A DNA stretch of 64,000 bases from Tranzscheliella williamsii (GCA_023212725.1 JALBYF010000048.1:62001-126000); one strand, 5' to 3'; counted from the stretch's first letter, positions 1 through 11,848 are shown. Notes: generated from the sequence alone by a model not told the origin. Made by a program: numbers and translations.

Positions 1-184
1 ATGGCGCTGAATGGCCGCAACAAAGGCGAAGGTGACGGCCGCAAGATCTCGATCATGAGCGCCGAACTGAAGTGCGAGCACTGGGGGCGCGCCACAGAAA
101 TAGTGACCACATGGATGCCGTACTCTGCCTCTCGATCTATATGAACGTCAAGAGCGTGCAAGAGAACGTGTCGGTAGGCGAAAG
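1..184. other. window edge, no supported gene
   Basis: This short stretch lies downstream of the Med1 stop codon. A 47-codon open frame begins with the ATG at position 1 and stops near 144, but it resembles no family I know and its start coincides with the window edge, so I do not call it. The segment is probably 3' untranslated sequence or part of a gene lying outside the window. Confidence 0.4.
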
Positions 185-2395
185 CTAGCGGCGGTCGGAA
201 ACGTAATCGCCAGTAGCACCAGCCAGCGTGCTAGAGGTGGGCGCGTGATCGTGCGCAGGTCTGGGATCGACAGGCCCTGCTGAGAACGGCTCTTGTGATT
301 GCTCCTGATGCGCGTAAAAGTTGCTGCTTTCTCCATGTGATTGACTCAAGCCGGCGCCACCGAAACCATCGTAGCTGGCGTTGCTGTGCGAGTGTCCGTG
401 CGAGCCGCTGCCCTGAGACGGAAAGGGAATGTTGCTGGTTCCAGAGCTGTACCCGCCAGGTGTCGCGCCGCCGCCGAACGACATGCCTTGTCCGCCACTG
501 TTGACGCCCCATCCACTGTTGTACGGGTGGTGCATGCTGGAATTGGGGACGCCGTAAATTCCTGCAGCTCCACTCTGCCGATCATAGTCAAACGACCCCT
601 CTGGAAGCCGAGTGTCTTTGATCGACGGAGAGAGGCCCGGATAGCTTGCATCGCGGTAGTGTCCGCCGGATAGATCTACATTCGACATGGCCGGGGGGGG
701 CAGTCCCGCTCCACCGCCAAATGAAGCATCCGGACCCATGTCTGACAGAACGGGTAGACCGCCATCATAGGTGGCGCTATATTTGCTGATGATCTTGCAG
801 AGCGCCGACGCAAGCACCTTCCAGGGGAACACCTTCACGTCCTTTTCGATGTTGCGTGGCTTCGGATTAGGGAAGCCCATGATCAGCTTAAAGAAACGTT
901 CGCATTCGCGTTTGTTTTTGCTGACTGTAATTGGGCGGAAACCCTCCAGATTTCGCCGGATCCGGTTTTTCTCCTCGACGGTAAAGCGGCTAGCTACCAG
1001 GGCTTCGAGAAGGTAGATGGTGTCGACCGAGGTAACAAAGCATTCGTTCTTGTCTTCCCTGAAGATGCATGAGATGACAATGCTGTTGGGAACGTATTGC
1101 GATGGCAGAATAGGCCGGAATGTGGCGTGAATGGTGGTGCCCTCTTGTCGGCGCCAGAACTGCACCAGCCGTCGTCCACTCCTCCATTCATCGTGGGACC
1201 AACCCACGGCCATGTCGTTAAGGTTGCCGTGCAGCTCTAGTTTCGCCCTTGGCGCACCTCCGCTGCCGCCTGGCGGGCTGTACATCGGGTCGCTTGGAGC
1301 TATGACAGGCGCCGGTGTGACCTGACCAGGAATCTGAGTCGCGCGGATCAGCTGGGGGAGCCCACCAGAGCCTGATCCAAGCTCCGCGGACGAGCCAGAG
1401 CCGCCATGGTAAGGGACCGGCGATTGCATCGTCGTGTTCGACCCCATGCTCTCTCGTCGGCCATCGGCTTCGTAGAAATTACCTCCGAGGCCGGGCAGCA
1501 TGACATGGTTGCGGTTTGGGGTCGATTGACCTGCCACACCTCCTCGGCCTGCTCTCCTGCTTATACTCTGTGCACTTCGGGGATCCTGAGGTACAGGACG
1601 GGCGTATGGATTGCCGCCTGTCGCGCCCAGAACAGGGAAGGAGGCGGGTCTCCTGAGCTGTGAATGCTCCGACGAGGATCGAAGGTCTTCTAATGGGTCG
1701 GCAGATCGCTTCAGGGTTCGAGGAGACGCCGCCTCTCCCCTCGTGGATTCTTCGCCGCTTTGCCCTTGAGTAAACGAGACACCGAGACCGACGGGCCGCG
1801 ATGGAGGCCTATTACTGTTGCCACGAGGGTCTGAATAGCCGGTGGAAGCAAACCGGGATCGCGTTGGCGACGTTTCATGGGGCAGGCCAGATGTCCGGCT
1901 GGACGGTGATCGCTGGGCAGGGATTAAATTGTAGTTACTGTACTGGCCGGATTCAGTATCTCCGAATGAGTACGAGCTAGCACCGCCTCCCATGCCTAGC
2001 TGACCGACGCCAGAGTTCAGCGACTGATGCCTGGAGTGACCGGGTATGTAGGCCGCTTGAGTGGTCGTAGAGCGGGAGGGTTCAGCGTAATGCTGAGCGG
2101 TGGATGGATTAAATCCGCCCAAAGCCTGCGTCTGAGCAAGACCGGCTGTGTTGCTTGGGTCATGATGTGTATAGTTGCCATGCGTATTGTGCGAGCGAGG
2201 GGACTGGTCATCGTATGAGTAGGCTGAGTTGTCTACCTTCATCCTGCCAAATGTGGTTGGGAATCCGCCCCCACCACCGTAGCTAGCAGCGCTGGAAGAC
2301 GCTTCAGAGGGTTGAAACGAGGAGGAAGAAGAGATAGAGGGGACGCCTACGGAACCAAAGCTGATCGGAGGATTGGTCGAGGCGCCGCCAGACAT
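185..2395 (-). CDS. med1: Med1/MedA (medusa)-type developmental regulator
   Basis: This is a 736-residue protein if the ATG at 2395 (protein start MSGGAST) is used; the frame stays open up to an ATG at 2611, so a 72-residue longer form is possible. Residues 1-380 are Ser/Gly/Pro/Tyr-rich and look disordered. Residues about 383-541 form the single conserved block (LNDMAVGWSHDEW, then FRPILPSQYVP, then CERFFKLIMGFPNPKPR), which is the domain of the Aspergillus MedA / Neurospora Acon-3 family of nuclear regulators. The tail is again Gly/Ser/His-rich. In smuts the family member acts upstream of mating and pheromone response, and in ascomycetes it controls conidiation; both are family knowledge, not shown here. 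The very long gene-free region upstream fits a heavily regulated gene. Assignment to the family is strong, while the exact start is uncertain. Confidence 0.88.
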   Translation of the reverse strand: MSGGASTNPPISFGSVGVPSISSSSSFQPSEASSSAASYGGGGGFPTTFGRMKVDNSAYSYDDQSPRSHNTHGNYTHHDPSNTAGLAQTQALGGFNPSTAQHYAEPSRSTTTQAAYIPGHSRHQSLNSGVGQLGMGGGASSYSFGDTESGQYSNYNLIPAQRSPSSRTSGLPHETSPTRSRFASTGYSDPRGNSNRPPSRPVGLGVSFTQGQSGEESTRGEAASPRTLKRSADPLEDLRSSSEHSQLRRPASFPVLGATGGNPYARPVPQDPRSAQSISRRAGRGGVAGQSTPNRNHVMLPGLGGNFYEADGRRESMGSNTTMQSPVPYHGGSGSSAELGSGSGGLPQLIRATQIPGQVTPAPVIAPSDPMYSPPGGSGGAPRAKLELHGNLNDMAVGWSHDEWRSGRRLVQFWRRQEGTTIHATFRPILPSQYVPNSIVISCIFREDKNECFVTSVDTIYLLEALVASRFTVEEKNRIRRNLEGFRPITVSKNKRECERFFKLIMGFPNPKPRNIEKDVKVFPWKVLASALCKIISKYSATYDGGLPVLSDMGPDASFGGGAGLPPPAMSNVDLSGGHYRDASYPGLSPSIKDTRLPEGSFDYDRQSGAAGIYGVPNSSMHHPYNSGWGVNSGGQGMSFGGGATPGGYSSGTSNIPFPSQGSGSHGHSHSNASYDGFGGAGLSQSHGESSNFYAHQEQSQEPFSAGPVDPRPAHDHAPTSSTLAGATGDYVSDRR

Positions 2396-5300
2396 GGCTT
2401 TGTAGGTGGCTATGCGAGACGATCGCTCGATAGACGGCGGAAGTAGGAGGGTAGAAAGATCGGTGGTAGCGGAAAGAAGAACTACGCAATAGTCAAATTG
2501 GGGAGAATGAGGCGTAGCGCCGAGACGGGATATTTGGATGGGATGTGCGAAAGGGCTTGAGAGAGGAGAAGGAGATTGGGAGGGTGTCCAAGCTGGTGGT
2601 AGTGGTGGCAAGATGGACGGAGAGAAGAGAGATGTTTGCCAGGTGGGGATGAATCAAGAACGGTGCGACCGCAGGAGAGACAGATAGATAAGACACCGCA
2701 GATGTATCAGGTGAGTCAGAAGCGTTGGCAGAAGCGCTAGGATGTTCCAAGCCGATGTCAAGAGGCGGCAAGGACGCAAGCCCGTGAGACAGCAGGAAGA
2801 TGACAGTTGTGGTAGCAAGGGAGGCCCAACTTGGTCAGCATTCCTGCCACTACGTCGTTGAAGGCTCTGCCAAGTCCGGGGCAACCACGAAGACTCACGT
2901 CGACGCCGCTTCGGTGGAGGTAGCTCGTCGCTACCAGGCAGCCAGATCCGGGTTTGCCAGCCGTTTCCTTTCTGGAAGCGGAGAAGGCGGAGTAACAATG
3001 GATGCAAGCAGACAGGGTATCAGCTGCCTACGGTTTTGCGCCGGGGAAAGCAAGAGACCCGATCCGGGCAACGTCGGGCCAAGGCGAAGGCGAAGGCTGC
3101 TGCTTCGGACAGTGGACATTCCACAAGGCGAATTGGCCTGCGCAAGGAGGGTGGAGACCAAGGCTCACCTTAGAATGAGAAAGGCCTGGAACCCAAGTGT
3201 GGCAAGCTGGAGCGGATCTGCATCGGAGTTAAAGCATGAAAGGATGCAAGCGGAATCAAGACCAAGGCGTGACGATTCGACGGATGGCGGAGGTGGGTAG
3301 GGTAGAGGAGACAGGAAGGAAAAGGCAAGAGGCATGGGGCCGGAAAGGGTAAGTGGCTGAGTATCGTCGCATGAGGATTGTGAGACATGGCAAGAAGCAT
3401 GCAGAAAGGCAGACGGCGGTAATGGAATCGGGTGCTAGACCGGGTCGAGTAACCAAGGCGTCGACACTACCATTCCGAATGCAAGCCAAGCCAAGCCAGG
3501 CCAGGCGAAGATGAGCCCCGCCACTGGTTTAAAGACGGACTTGCTAGACGCAATCGGAAATGCCGCAAGCCTGGAGGACAGCTCGAGCGATAGCAGGCCG
3601 TGAAGCAAGACGACCGAGTAGCAGGCAAGGTAAGGGCAGGGATCCGGCCGGATATGCGGTCAGTTCGGCCAATCCCGTTTATTGCTGCATTGCGCAACGA
3701 CGGATCCTGTATATTCATGATTTTGTTGGTAGACGCAGCTAAACTGCGCAGCCGGCGATGTGAGACATCCGATGGCACGCGTTTGGATGGTTGCGTAGCC
3801 AGCCTCATAACGCTTGCGTAGCCTCATAACTGTCCAAATGCGGGTTCGACTTAGCCCGCCCGAAATGCAGGGCGAACTACTATTTTCGCCCTTCCATAGC
3901 TGGACAGAACTACCCGGCGCCTCGCTAGCCGCTACCCGCCAGTAGGTGATTTTGGTAAGCGGATGGCCACTTGTGGCAGCTGCTGACCGACTAGCTGACT
4001 AGCCCTCAACAGAGGCGAGGTGGCCGGTCAGATGTGCAATGCAGCCACAGTCTATCTGATGGACCCAAAATCCTTATTCGAAATCTGCTTTGTCTGCCAA
4101 GTGCGGCTTTGACAGCTTCATTTCGAATATATGGATGCGGAAGCACTTTGAGAGACGGGCCTCCTTTACCAAGTCATTTTTGAGGGCCCGTCGACCCACA
4201 CTTGAGCAGGGCACCTCGGTATGGAAGCGCTGTGGATCTGCAAAGGAACTCGGGGCCGCTCTATCTAGGCCTTGGCCCGAAAGGCTATTAAAAGAGCGAG
4301 TTTGAGATCTCGCTTATAGCAGCCTGATCAGCTGGCAGGGCATCTGGCACCCTTGCTAGAACCTCGCTTGTTACATTCGTGCTGCGCGTACTGTCGCAGA
4401 TAACACCAGCCTCGGTATCGCATCTCGTCTCGTCTACAGCGCCAGCCGCCGTGCAATGCCCCGCGAGCAGGTTGAGAAACGAGCCGGAGAGCTAGCCGCT
4501 TGCTTATCACTAGACGCCTTTGAGCCAAAGGTCTTCGCTTTGTTTTGTGGCAGACATGCAGTATGTAGCGACGGCCCACAACGTGCAGCCAAATCTACCT
4601 CGAACCTAGATCGATCAAGCCACCTCCTTCTGTGATGATTGTACCCAAGCCAGAGCGAACCTCCGAAGCGAACTGCCAAAGCAATTAGGCATGATGAGTC
4701 TGGGTCACTGAGCCTACGACCGACGATTGCGAATCTTACGGGCGGCCGAGGAGCTGGAGACAGATTTGTCCAGCTAACCTGACCGGCTGTTGGAAGGTGG
4801 CGAGGCGTGGTGACATTGTCTAGCAGGGGAAATTGACAAGGAGCCGGTCCGAAGCAGGTACGAAACGACTCCCGACGCGCTCAAGTTGGGAGACAAAGAA
4901 AGAAAAACACTTACCAGGACTAAAGGAGATGAACAATCCGCCGACGAGCCGTGTCAATGCTTGCAAATGGGGCGAAACAGGTCGACCTGGTCGCTTCGTT
5001 CTCTCGCCGCGGGGAAGAGAGCCGCCGTGGAGGATAGCTATGGGAGATGGAAGCTGTCTTAAGTGCGCGGTGGACCTGCAGGACGCGGAGACGGAACCCA
5101 ATGGTCGGCACTGCTGTTTTCTGCAGGCGTGATACGAACGAGACACGTACTGCAGATGTTGCTGTCGAATCCTAGACTTGACTTAGACAATGTGAGGCAA
5201 AGAAGTAGGTCCGCAAGCTACTTGTGACTACCGCGACAGGTGTTGTTGCTCCTCTGAAGCCAAATCTGAGACAGAGGTGATGAAGCACGCGGCTCTGCTT

Positions 5301-7436
5301 GTCGGTCAGCGGGTGAGACAAGTGGTCTCACTGCACCGAGGTGGTCAAAGCTCTTCAACGGAAGCTGAACGGAAGGAATAGAAGAAAACAGCTCGAGCGC
5401 GGATGACGATAGCTTCGAGACTCACGTCGCCTGAGCGATGCGTGAAAACAGAAGCAGAAGATAGACTCGCTGCGGTGTCTGGTGCGAGAGCATGCAGCTC
5501 CTTACCACGGCTCGATACGACTTGGCTTCGAATGGAGAGAGGGCGTCCCCGACCAGCGACTTCGGCAAGGCACGACGTACGCCACAGTAAGCAGAGCGAC
5601 AGTGGCAGATGGTGATGGTATCAAGGGCAGCAGGCGACGATGGGAAGCGGGAAGACTGAACTAGCAGAAATTAGGTGTAATCTGAGTACAGATCAGATCC
5701 ATCCGACAGGCACACGGCGCTCCTAGCGCATGACAGGCGAAAGCAAAAATGCAGACCGGGTAAAGGCGGATTCGGAAAGTCGGACGCACGGAAGCCAAAA
5801 GAGGAGAGAGCGAAAGACGGAGAGGAAGTCAGAGCGCAGCGGCGGCGGCAACCATTGGCAGAAAGCTCGCGCACTAGCCAAGAGCCGGGCAACCCAATGG
5901 TCGACACTTCCCGCTCAAACACATGTGAAGCAGCAAGAGTGTATGAGTGTGCATACTGTTTCGTGCGTGATCTGGGCTAGCGTCGATCAGCCACCTGCAC
6001 TACTGTACCGGCTCATTCAAGCAGCCAAAAGCACCGCTTCGGAAACAGTACTGATCTTGATCTTGTTCAAGCGTAACAGCCCGTCCTAGCAGCAAGCAGC
6101 CAGCCAGCTCTGCTCTCATCGGACACGTATACCACATAACTGGCTAGAACCGAAGCAGGTGCAAGACGGCCTTAGAACAAGCCGCGCAATGACGACTCAG
6201 CATGCGAGTTTTCTGCAGTCGGAAAATGGCGAGCGAGTAAAATAGATCCGAGCGACGGAAAAGAAGGCCAACCAGTGCGCTTATTGCGATGCCAGCAAGG
6301 TACGCTTGGCATGAATTCTGCTCAAGTCGGCCCTTCGAAAAGGACCCTAAAGGGCTCTGCATAAGCTTTCGTTGGGAGTACGCGACGCAGGCTCAATGGA
6401 GCCGCTCCTTGACCCCATCATTACTGTGGGTGCTGTTGTACGCTGGTCCTGTCGCTGCCACGTAGGCACCAAGGGAGAGCGCGAGACACGCTTTGTACAC
6501 GACCTACGTACACGCTGCCACGTTCTTTTCAACAGGAAGAATCGGCCAACGATGATTAGGCTGCAACCGCTTACTTTAGCGCAAATCTAGGCTGGGCCTG
6601 GGAAGCGCATTTGCATCGAGCGCGAATCACTGTGACCCTAAAACCGATTGACTACCCACGTTTACCATCTGCTAAGGCAACACTTCCATCCAATTTCACC
6701 CTCCGCGGTCGACAGTCAACCGTGGATGAAGTGCAGACCACAAGCAGGGATCGCAATTTGCTGTGTTGCCGTGCTGAATCCGGTTTCATCGGTCTTGGTG
6801 TGAAACCGCAAGGTGGTGGCCGCCACTGAGGTCGGCCAAGGTAGGATTGCGACGTTGCGCGCCTTGACGTACCGAGTGAGAGTAACGTTACCATAAGCGC
6901 CTAACAGGCGCCGTGCGGCTCCAGGCGGTCGCAGATTTGAGCAAGGGCGCACCTGTAGGACATGATGCAGCTTGAACACATATGCTAGCGGTATCCTCAT
7001 GCCTCCACGATAGAGCATTTTGCGATATCGCCTTGCTCGTTCATGTTAAATCCCGTGTGTGCGCATCGCGACGTACTGGCTTGATCCAGGCCACACGACC
7101 TCGCGCCTTCATACCGCCGTCAGACAGACGCCTCAGGTTCTGCGCAGCTCAGATCAAGGGGTGCAACTACCAGCTTATGGCCGAATAAGAGAGACAATTC
7201 GATGATCACGGATAAACTACCCATCGCGGGGACGGCTTCACTTCACAGATGCAGCTGTATCGCGAGACAATCGCAGCTGCACACGGGCCCCAAGTGATGC
7301 AAGAAACCGTAAAATGCATATCGATACGATTGACCCATGACATCTATCTACGTATTAGCAAGGAGGGATTAGCCGAGTCGTCGTGCGACAAGCAGGGATG
7401 AGGCATGCAAGGACCCTGGCGTGGATGCATCGCCAT
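2396..7436. other. 5 kb gene-poor region upstream of Med1
   Basis: No open frame here carries a recognisable domain or a convincing intron structure. The longest (166 codons at 2800-3300, plus strand) has the repetitive Arg/Ser/Ala composition of a chance frame. The part next to 2396 probably contains the Med1 promoter and a long 5' leader, and the part next to 7437 is downstream of the hydrolase gene. A short imperfect direct repeat (TTGCGTAGCC followed by CCTCATAAC) occurs twice at 3791-3830. I see no tRNA, 5S rRNA or transposon signature. Confidence 0.5.
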
Positions 7437-8519
7437 TCAGGGCGTCGTCTTCCAGTTCGAACGGTCGTGCTTGAAGGCAGCGAGCCAGTCAATGAGCTTG
7501 AAGCCCGTCGCCGAGGCAGCTTGGAAATTGCTTACGAGGCAGTGTCCGAGGCCTGGATCCGTAAACGTCTTGGCGTTGGAAGCGAGGCGCGTGACGTTGC
7601 TCTCGTAGGCGGAGATCACAGAGGCGAAGGCCTGGACTGACATGTTCATGAACTGGTTCAGGACGATATCTTCGCGGTACATCACCGCGGCGAAGCGGCT
7701 GTCTGGGTTTGCGTCGGCAAGGCCGGGAAGGAAGGTTCCGAAATCGGCCTTCTCGCAACTGGGGCAGTCGTCTCCGGACGGCGTCTGGAGGTTCCAACCC
7801 TTCTTCGAGCCCAAAAAGCCGGGCGTGGTCACGCACGAGTCGCCGATAAAGTGGACCCGCGCCGAAGGCCATGCCTTCTTTGCGGTGGGAAAATGCATGG
7901 TGGCGCCGAAGCATCCTGCACTCGATCCAGTGACCCACACCGTGGTGACGTTGGGAAACACGGCTGCCATTCGTTCGATAATATTGACCGTATTCTGATA
8001 ACCGTGGTGGTGGATGGGCGCCGGTGCTTTTGGATACGTGATCACAGCGTCGCCGGCGTGGAGGTCGCCGGTACAGTACGGGATGAAGACATAGCTGGCG
8101 TCCATCCACGGATTCTGGGTATTCAGGTCGCGCGAAGTAAACATGTTCTGCGACTCGAGCAACGTCTGGGACACCTTGAACGCGTCCTGGTTGTAGCCCT
8201 TGAGGTTGGAGGCGGTCGGCACATTGAAACAGGTCTGAGTGCCCCAGCAAGCACCCCCGCCGTCAAGGAAGATGACCAGCTCTTTAGCGTCATAGTGCTG
8301 GTTGACGGCATAGCCTGTGGGGCTGCCGTCGGCACACTTGTTCTCGCTCAAGTCCTTCCATACCCAGCTGTCGTAAGTCACCATCTTGGAGTCCGAAGTT
8401 TGAGCTTGTGGTATAAGCAGTGCTGATGCACTTGTTGACAGTAACAAAAGGACGGCGCCGAACGTTGCCAGCATCACGCTTCTGTTCGGAAGAGGCGTCA
8501 GAGACGGAAACGCGATCAT
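7437..8519 (-). CDS. secreted pectinacetylesterase/Notum-like serine hydrolase
   Basis: The 360-residue product begins with a hydrophobic secretory signal (residues 16-34, LATFGAVLLLLSTSASALL); a second ATG at residue 16 (8474) would give a more ordinary signal peptide. The mature part shows the family hallmarks: an oxyanion-type FLDGGGACWG block near residue 85, the nucleophile elbow GSSAGC near residue 198, and a candidate catalytic His in LGHCL near residue 323, with several Cys residues consistent with disulfides. Members of this alpha/beta-hydrolase family de-esterify pectin or other acylated polymers outside the cell; the substrate here cannot be told from sequence. The elbow ends in Cys where GSSAGG is usual. 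The gene stands alone, with large gaps on both sides. Confidence 0.82.
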   Translation of the reverse strand: MIAFPSLTPLPNRSVMLATFGAVLLLLSTSASALLIPQAQTSDSKMVTYDSWVWKDLSENKCADGSPTGYAVNQHYDAKELVIFLDGGGACWGTQTCFNVPTASNLKGYNQDAFKVSQTLLESQNMFTSRDLNTQNPWMDASYVFIPYCTGDLHAGDAVITYPKAPAPIHHHGYQNTVNIIERMAAVFPNVTTVWVTGSSAGCFGATMHFPTAKKAWPSARVHFIGDSCVTTPGFLGSKKGWNLQTPSGDDCPSCEKADFGTFLPGLADANPDSRFAAVMYREDIVLNQFMNMSVQAFASVISAYESNVTRLASNAKTFTDPGLGHCLVSNFQAASATGFKLIDWLAAFKHDRSNWKTTP

Positions 8520-10291
8520 GGTTTTCCCCCTTCAAGAGCGCTGGCAGAACGGACGATGTGGAAAGATAGGGCGTACTGACGAGAGAGTCGAATCATGGTG
8601 GGAGGGCTTGTCTATATACATCTATAGACTCGGGGCAGGCGGGGCTCAGGGAGGGAAGGCGGGACGGGCTATCTCAACCGGGACCTCCTTGGTTCTGCAC
8701 GAACCCCGTTCTCGCATTGCCCTCTGAGCGCCTGCTGAACGCCGTCCGATCTAGGCGCCGAGCATGGTAAATGAGCAAGCCGCTATCTGGCGTGTTGAGC
8801 CGCTTGCTAGGAACAAGGTGATGCCGTGCTGCCGACCAGCCGAGAGGCGCCTTGCGAATGGCGAAGCAGCGATGCCGTTGCGCGCGAACCAAGTGTGGCA
8901 GGCGACGCGCAGCGGCACGGCTGGGAGCGCGAGACAAAGACACAAGGCCGCTTTGCCGCGCGGCAGCCGGCAGAAAGCACAGCAAGAACGCTGTCCGCTC
9001 CGCCAAGCTCAATGGACACGACACATATTCGCGATTGTCAAAGCATCGCCAGAACCGTTCCTAGGAATGTGGAATGTGGCGAAGGCCGCGGATCTGCAAG
9101 ACGTGTAATGTGCAGATTACGGAATCCATAATCCGACTAGGGAGCCAGGCCAACGGCCGAAGTGGCCATTTGTAATCTTCCCAGAGGCGTCCGACAGATG
9201 TCCAGAGGCATTCTAATTGACACTTGCGACAGCTCATTTGGACATCTAGCTTGGCACCAGCCGAACCCGGCGCGCGGAGAATATACGCACATCTGATATC
9301 GCCCCTTTTTTGGTGGCAGTGCGCTCCCCACTTGCTAAAGGGGTAGTTGCATTGGCGCTCTCCTCCCCCGGGCCGAGTTACCCGGGCGTTCCAGTGCAGA
9401 CGTCGGCGGCGCTGACTGCTCATGCTTCGGTCAGGCTTGTCGCCGACCCAGCCCCTCCTCGCGGCCTCCTCGGCTCGCTAAATCCGCCAACACAGCTTTC
9501 GTAGGATAATGTATTTCTGGAAACGGACAGTGCAGCGAGAGGACCCTGCATCAAAGTTCTCGGTGCCGAATGTAGCAGACCTCGTTTATGGTAGCATGGG
9601 TAGCAATTTGGCAGGAGGGGTCCTATCAGCCGCTAACGAACGGGCATTGCGCGATAGAAAAGGGGACAAAGCTCCGCAAGCTTCCTCGGCGATTTGCCTA
9701 CAGCAAGGTCCTGCAAGCCGTCTGGGCCTCCGGTATCGTCGCGACACTGATTGATGAGTATGGATAGGGTTAGGACTAGTAGCTCTAGGTATCGCCAGAG
9801 TCAGACGCAAAGCAGACAGAATGCAACCGACCTTATTTCATGTGAACTAAGAAGCAGCACTGCATGTGGATTTGCGGAGAAACCCTAACGCGTGAACCCT
9901 AGTGAGTGATCGTTGAAGTAAGGCGATGTGGATGGCGATTTGGACCACGCATGCAACAGATCTGTCATCTTTTGCTTCAAATTGTCTGTAGGGGGTTTCA
10001 AGTTGGACATGGGAATTCAGAATCTCGAGATTCTGCGTCACGAATCGCGGAGGATGACCTGGTTTGATCCACGGTCTAACACCTTCACTTGCATGCTTGA
10101 CATCATCACAATGTGATTGTGATTTACTAAGCACGTGTCATCAGCTATCTTTTCCCGTTGCTCACCGGACTACACTCGATTTTTTTCGGAACTCACAGCG
10201 AAGAGAAGAACCCCGATGGCTCCATCTTGACCCCCACCCCGTAACCGCTCTCCTCACTGACCCAGAACCCGGCTCGATTCTGTTCTCTCGC
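8520..10291. other. intergenic region, divergent promoters
   Basis: This region separates the divergent starts of the secreted hydrolase and RPA49, so it should hold both promoters. Small frames on both strands (up to about 120 codons) overlap one another and have no domain. The RPA49-side reading frame is open from an ATG at 10064, but residues before 10292 are not family-like. I see no RNA gene. Confidence 0.5.
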
Positions 10292-11848
10292 ATGCCAAGT
10301 ATGACGGCGGATGTGGTGACGCCTCACAAGGTTTCCAAGAGGAAGTCCAAGTCCTCAATGGACGCCAGTCCGTCGTCCTCCAAGAAGCCCCGAAAGTCGG
10401 CAGCCTCCGTCACGAAGACGCCCTTGTCGGCTGCCTCTTCCGAGACGCCGTCCAAAGGAAAGTCGAAGGCAAAGGCCGGTGAGGCTGTCCTCCGGGTCGA
10501 GGCGCCGTCCAAGAAGGCGTTCAAGCAGCTCAGTAAGGCAGGAGCCGCCTTGGCCTCGTTTGCCGACTATCAGCCGGCCCCGTCTACACAGTTTAGCCTA
10601 TATCGAGCGGACGGCCTGCCAGACGAGTCCGGATACCTGACTGACGACAACGATGAACGGCTGCTGCTCGCTGGAGAGACCGATACCATGGCGTACGTGG
10701 GTAACAACTTTGAGTTTGGCAGCAGCTCCGAAAACCGAGGCTACTCGGGCGAGTACATGGTCGGCGTATACGATCCGTCGTCCAGCACCGTCACTCTGCG
10801 CGCTGTTCCTGCGTTCCAGGTGTCGCGCTCGATCAAAGCCAACAGCTCGCTCTCTTCGATTTCGAGCACCAAGAAGTTCGCCGACTATAACGAGATGACG
10901 CTTGCCAGGCGCGCCCTCGGCGACGCGTTCGGCAACCGCAAGCAGAAGGTCAATGCGCGCAACCAGGACAGGATGAAGGTTGACACCCAGAACATGGACG
11001 TCATTCTGGACGACTTTACCGGCGGCATCGAAACGTCGATGGCTTCTCTGCCCTCGCTCGATGAGGTGCTCGCCTTGACCACCGCCGCTCGGCCGATTCC
11101 CCAACCGAACCTGGATGCCAAGCATCCCGCCGAGGCGTATCGGCTCTCTGATTTGATCCCGCCCGCGGTCTTCCGTGCGCTGCCTATCGACAGGATTATT
11201 GGTGCGGCCAACGACGTGGAAGAGCTCAAGCAGCTCCTGCCGTACCCCAAGGAGTTCCCGACGTGGATCTTGACGCGTTTGGTCGAGAATGCCCAGCGCG
11301 CATCGCATCTGTCCGGAGGCGGGGCTGGAAAGAAACACACGACGTTTGATGACGATGATGAGGCGGGCGATGGAACGCTGCCGGCGGTGGGGGCGACCGA
11401 GGGGCGGGCGGATGCGGAGGGCAAGGTGCGGATTGCATACTACATGGCGCTGCTGTGGGGGATGCAGCGGCGGCCGGATGCGGTCGGGCAGAAGAAGAAG
11501 CTGGTCGGCGCGCTGCGTCTGGACGGCGACGCGGGGATGCGCGTCGCCACGGCGCTCTACGCCGCCTTCACCGAGACTCCCGCCGGCGCGGCCCGCGCTG
11601 TCGTCTCGTCGTTCCACCAGACCAAGCTGCTCGCCTACCTCTGCGCTCTCGCCCTTCACCTCGACAACTTCGCCCTCGACCCCACCGCCCTCGCCCGCGA
11701 CACCAACATCCCCCCCGCCTCCCTCCGCGACCTCTTCAAAGCCCTCGGCTGCACATCCGCCACCATCGCCGGCGAAAACCGCCTCGTCCTCAAAACCCCC
11801 TTCACCCTCCCGCAGCCGCGCAGAGCCAAGGCCGCCGGCCGCAAGTAG
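10292..11848 (+). CDS. RPA49: DNA-directed RNA polymerase I subunit A49
   Basis: The product is 518 residues from the ATG at 10292, or 515 from the next ATG at 10301 (MTADVV). It starts with a Lys/Ser-rich nuclear-localisation-like stretch (SKRKSKSSMD). The A49 family core follows: a dimerisation-type N-terminal half with the typical NFEFG and GEYMVGVYD strands, a linker with YNEMTLARRALGDAFGNRKQ, and the C-terminal tandem winged-helix region containing IPPAVFRALPIDRI and YLCALALHLDNFALDP. In yeast A49 pairs with A34.5 on Pol I and aids initiation and elongation in the nucleolus. The upstream extension to 10064 (Cys/His/Leu-rich) is probably leader. The last 320 bp switch abruptly from G-rich to C-rich. 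It converges on HIS2, with 140 bp between the stop codons. Confidence 0.92.
   Translation: MPSMTADVVTPHKVSKRKSKSSMDASPSSSKKPRKSAASVTKTPLSAASSETPSKGKSKAKAGEAVLRVEAPSKKAFKQLSKAGAALASFADYQPAPSTQFSLYRADGLPDESGYLTDDNDERLLLAGETDTMAYVGNNFEFGSSSENRGYSGEYMVGVYDPSSSTVTLRAVPAFQVSRSIKANSSLSSISSTKKFADYNEMTLARRALGDAFGNRKQKVNARNQDRMKVDTQNMDVILDDFTGGIETSMASLPSLDEVLALTTAARPIPQPNLDAKHPAEAYRLSDLIPPAVFRALPIDRIIGAANDVEELKQLLPYPKEFPTWILTRLVENAQRASHLSGGGAGKKHTTFDDDDEAGDGTLPAVGATEGRADAEGKVRIAYYMALLWGMQRRPDAVGQKKKLVGALRLDGDAGMRVATALYAAFTETPAGAARAVVSSFHQTKLLAYLCALALHLDNFALDPTALARDTNIPPASLRDLFKALGCTSATIAGENRLVLKTPFTLPQPRRAKAAGRK

Noticed and set aside
2800..3300. 166-codon plus-strand frame upstream of Med1
   Set aside because: No domain, no hydrophobic or repeat structure, and its composition matches chance frames in GC-rich DNA.
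3838..3866. possible tRNA T-arm (GGGTTCGACT within an inverted repeat)
   Set aside because: The loop is too long and no acceptor, D or anticodon arm can be found on either side.
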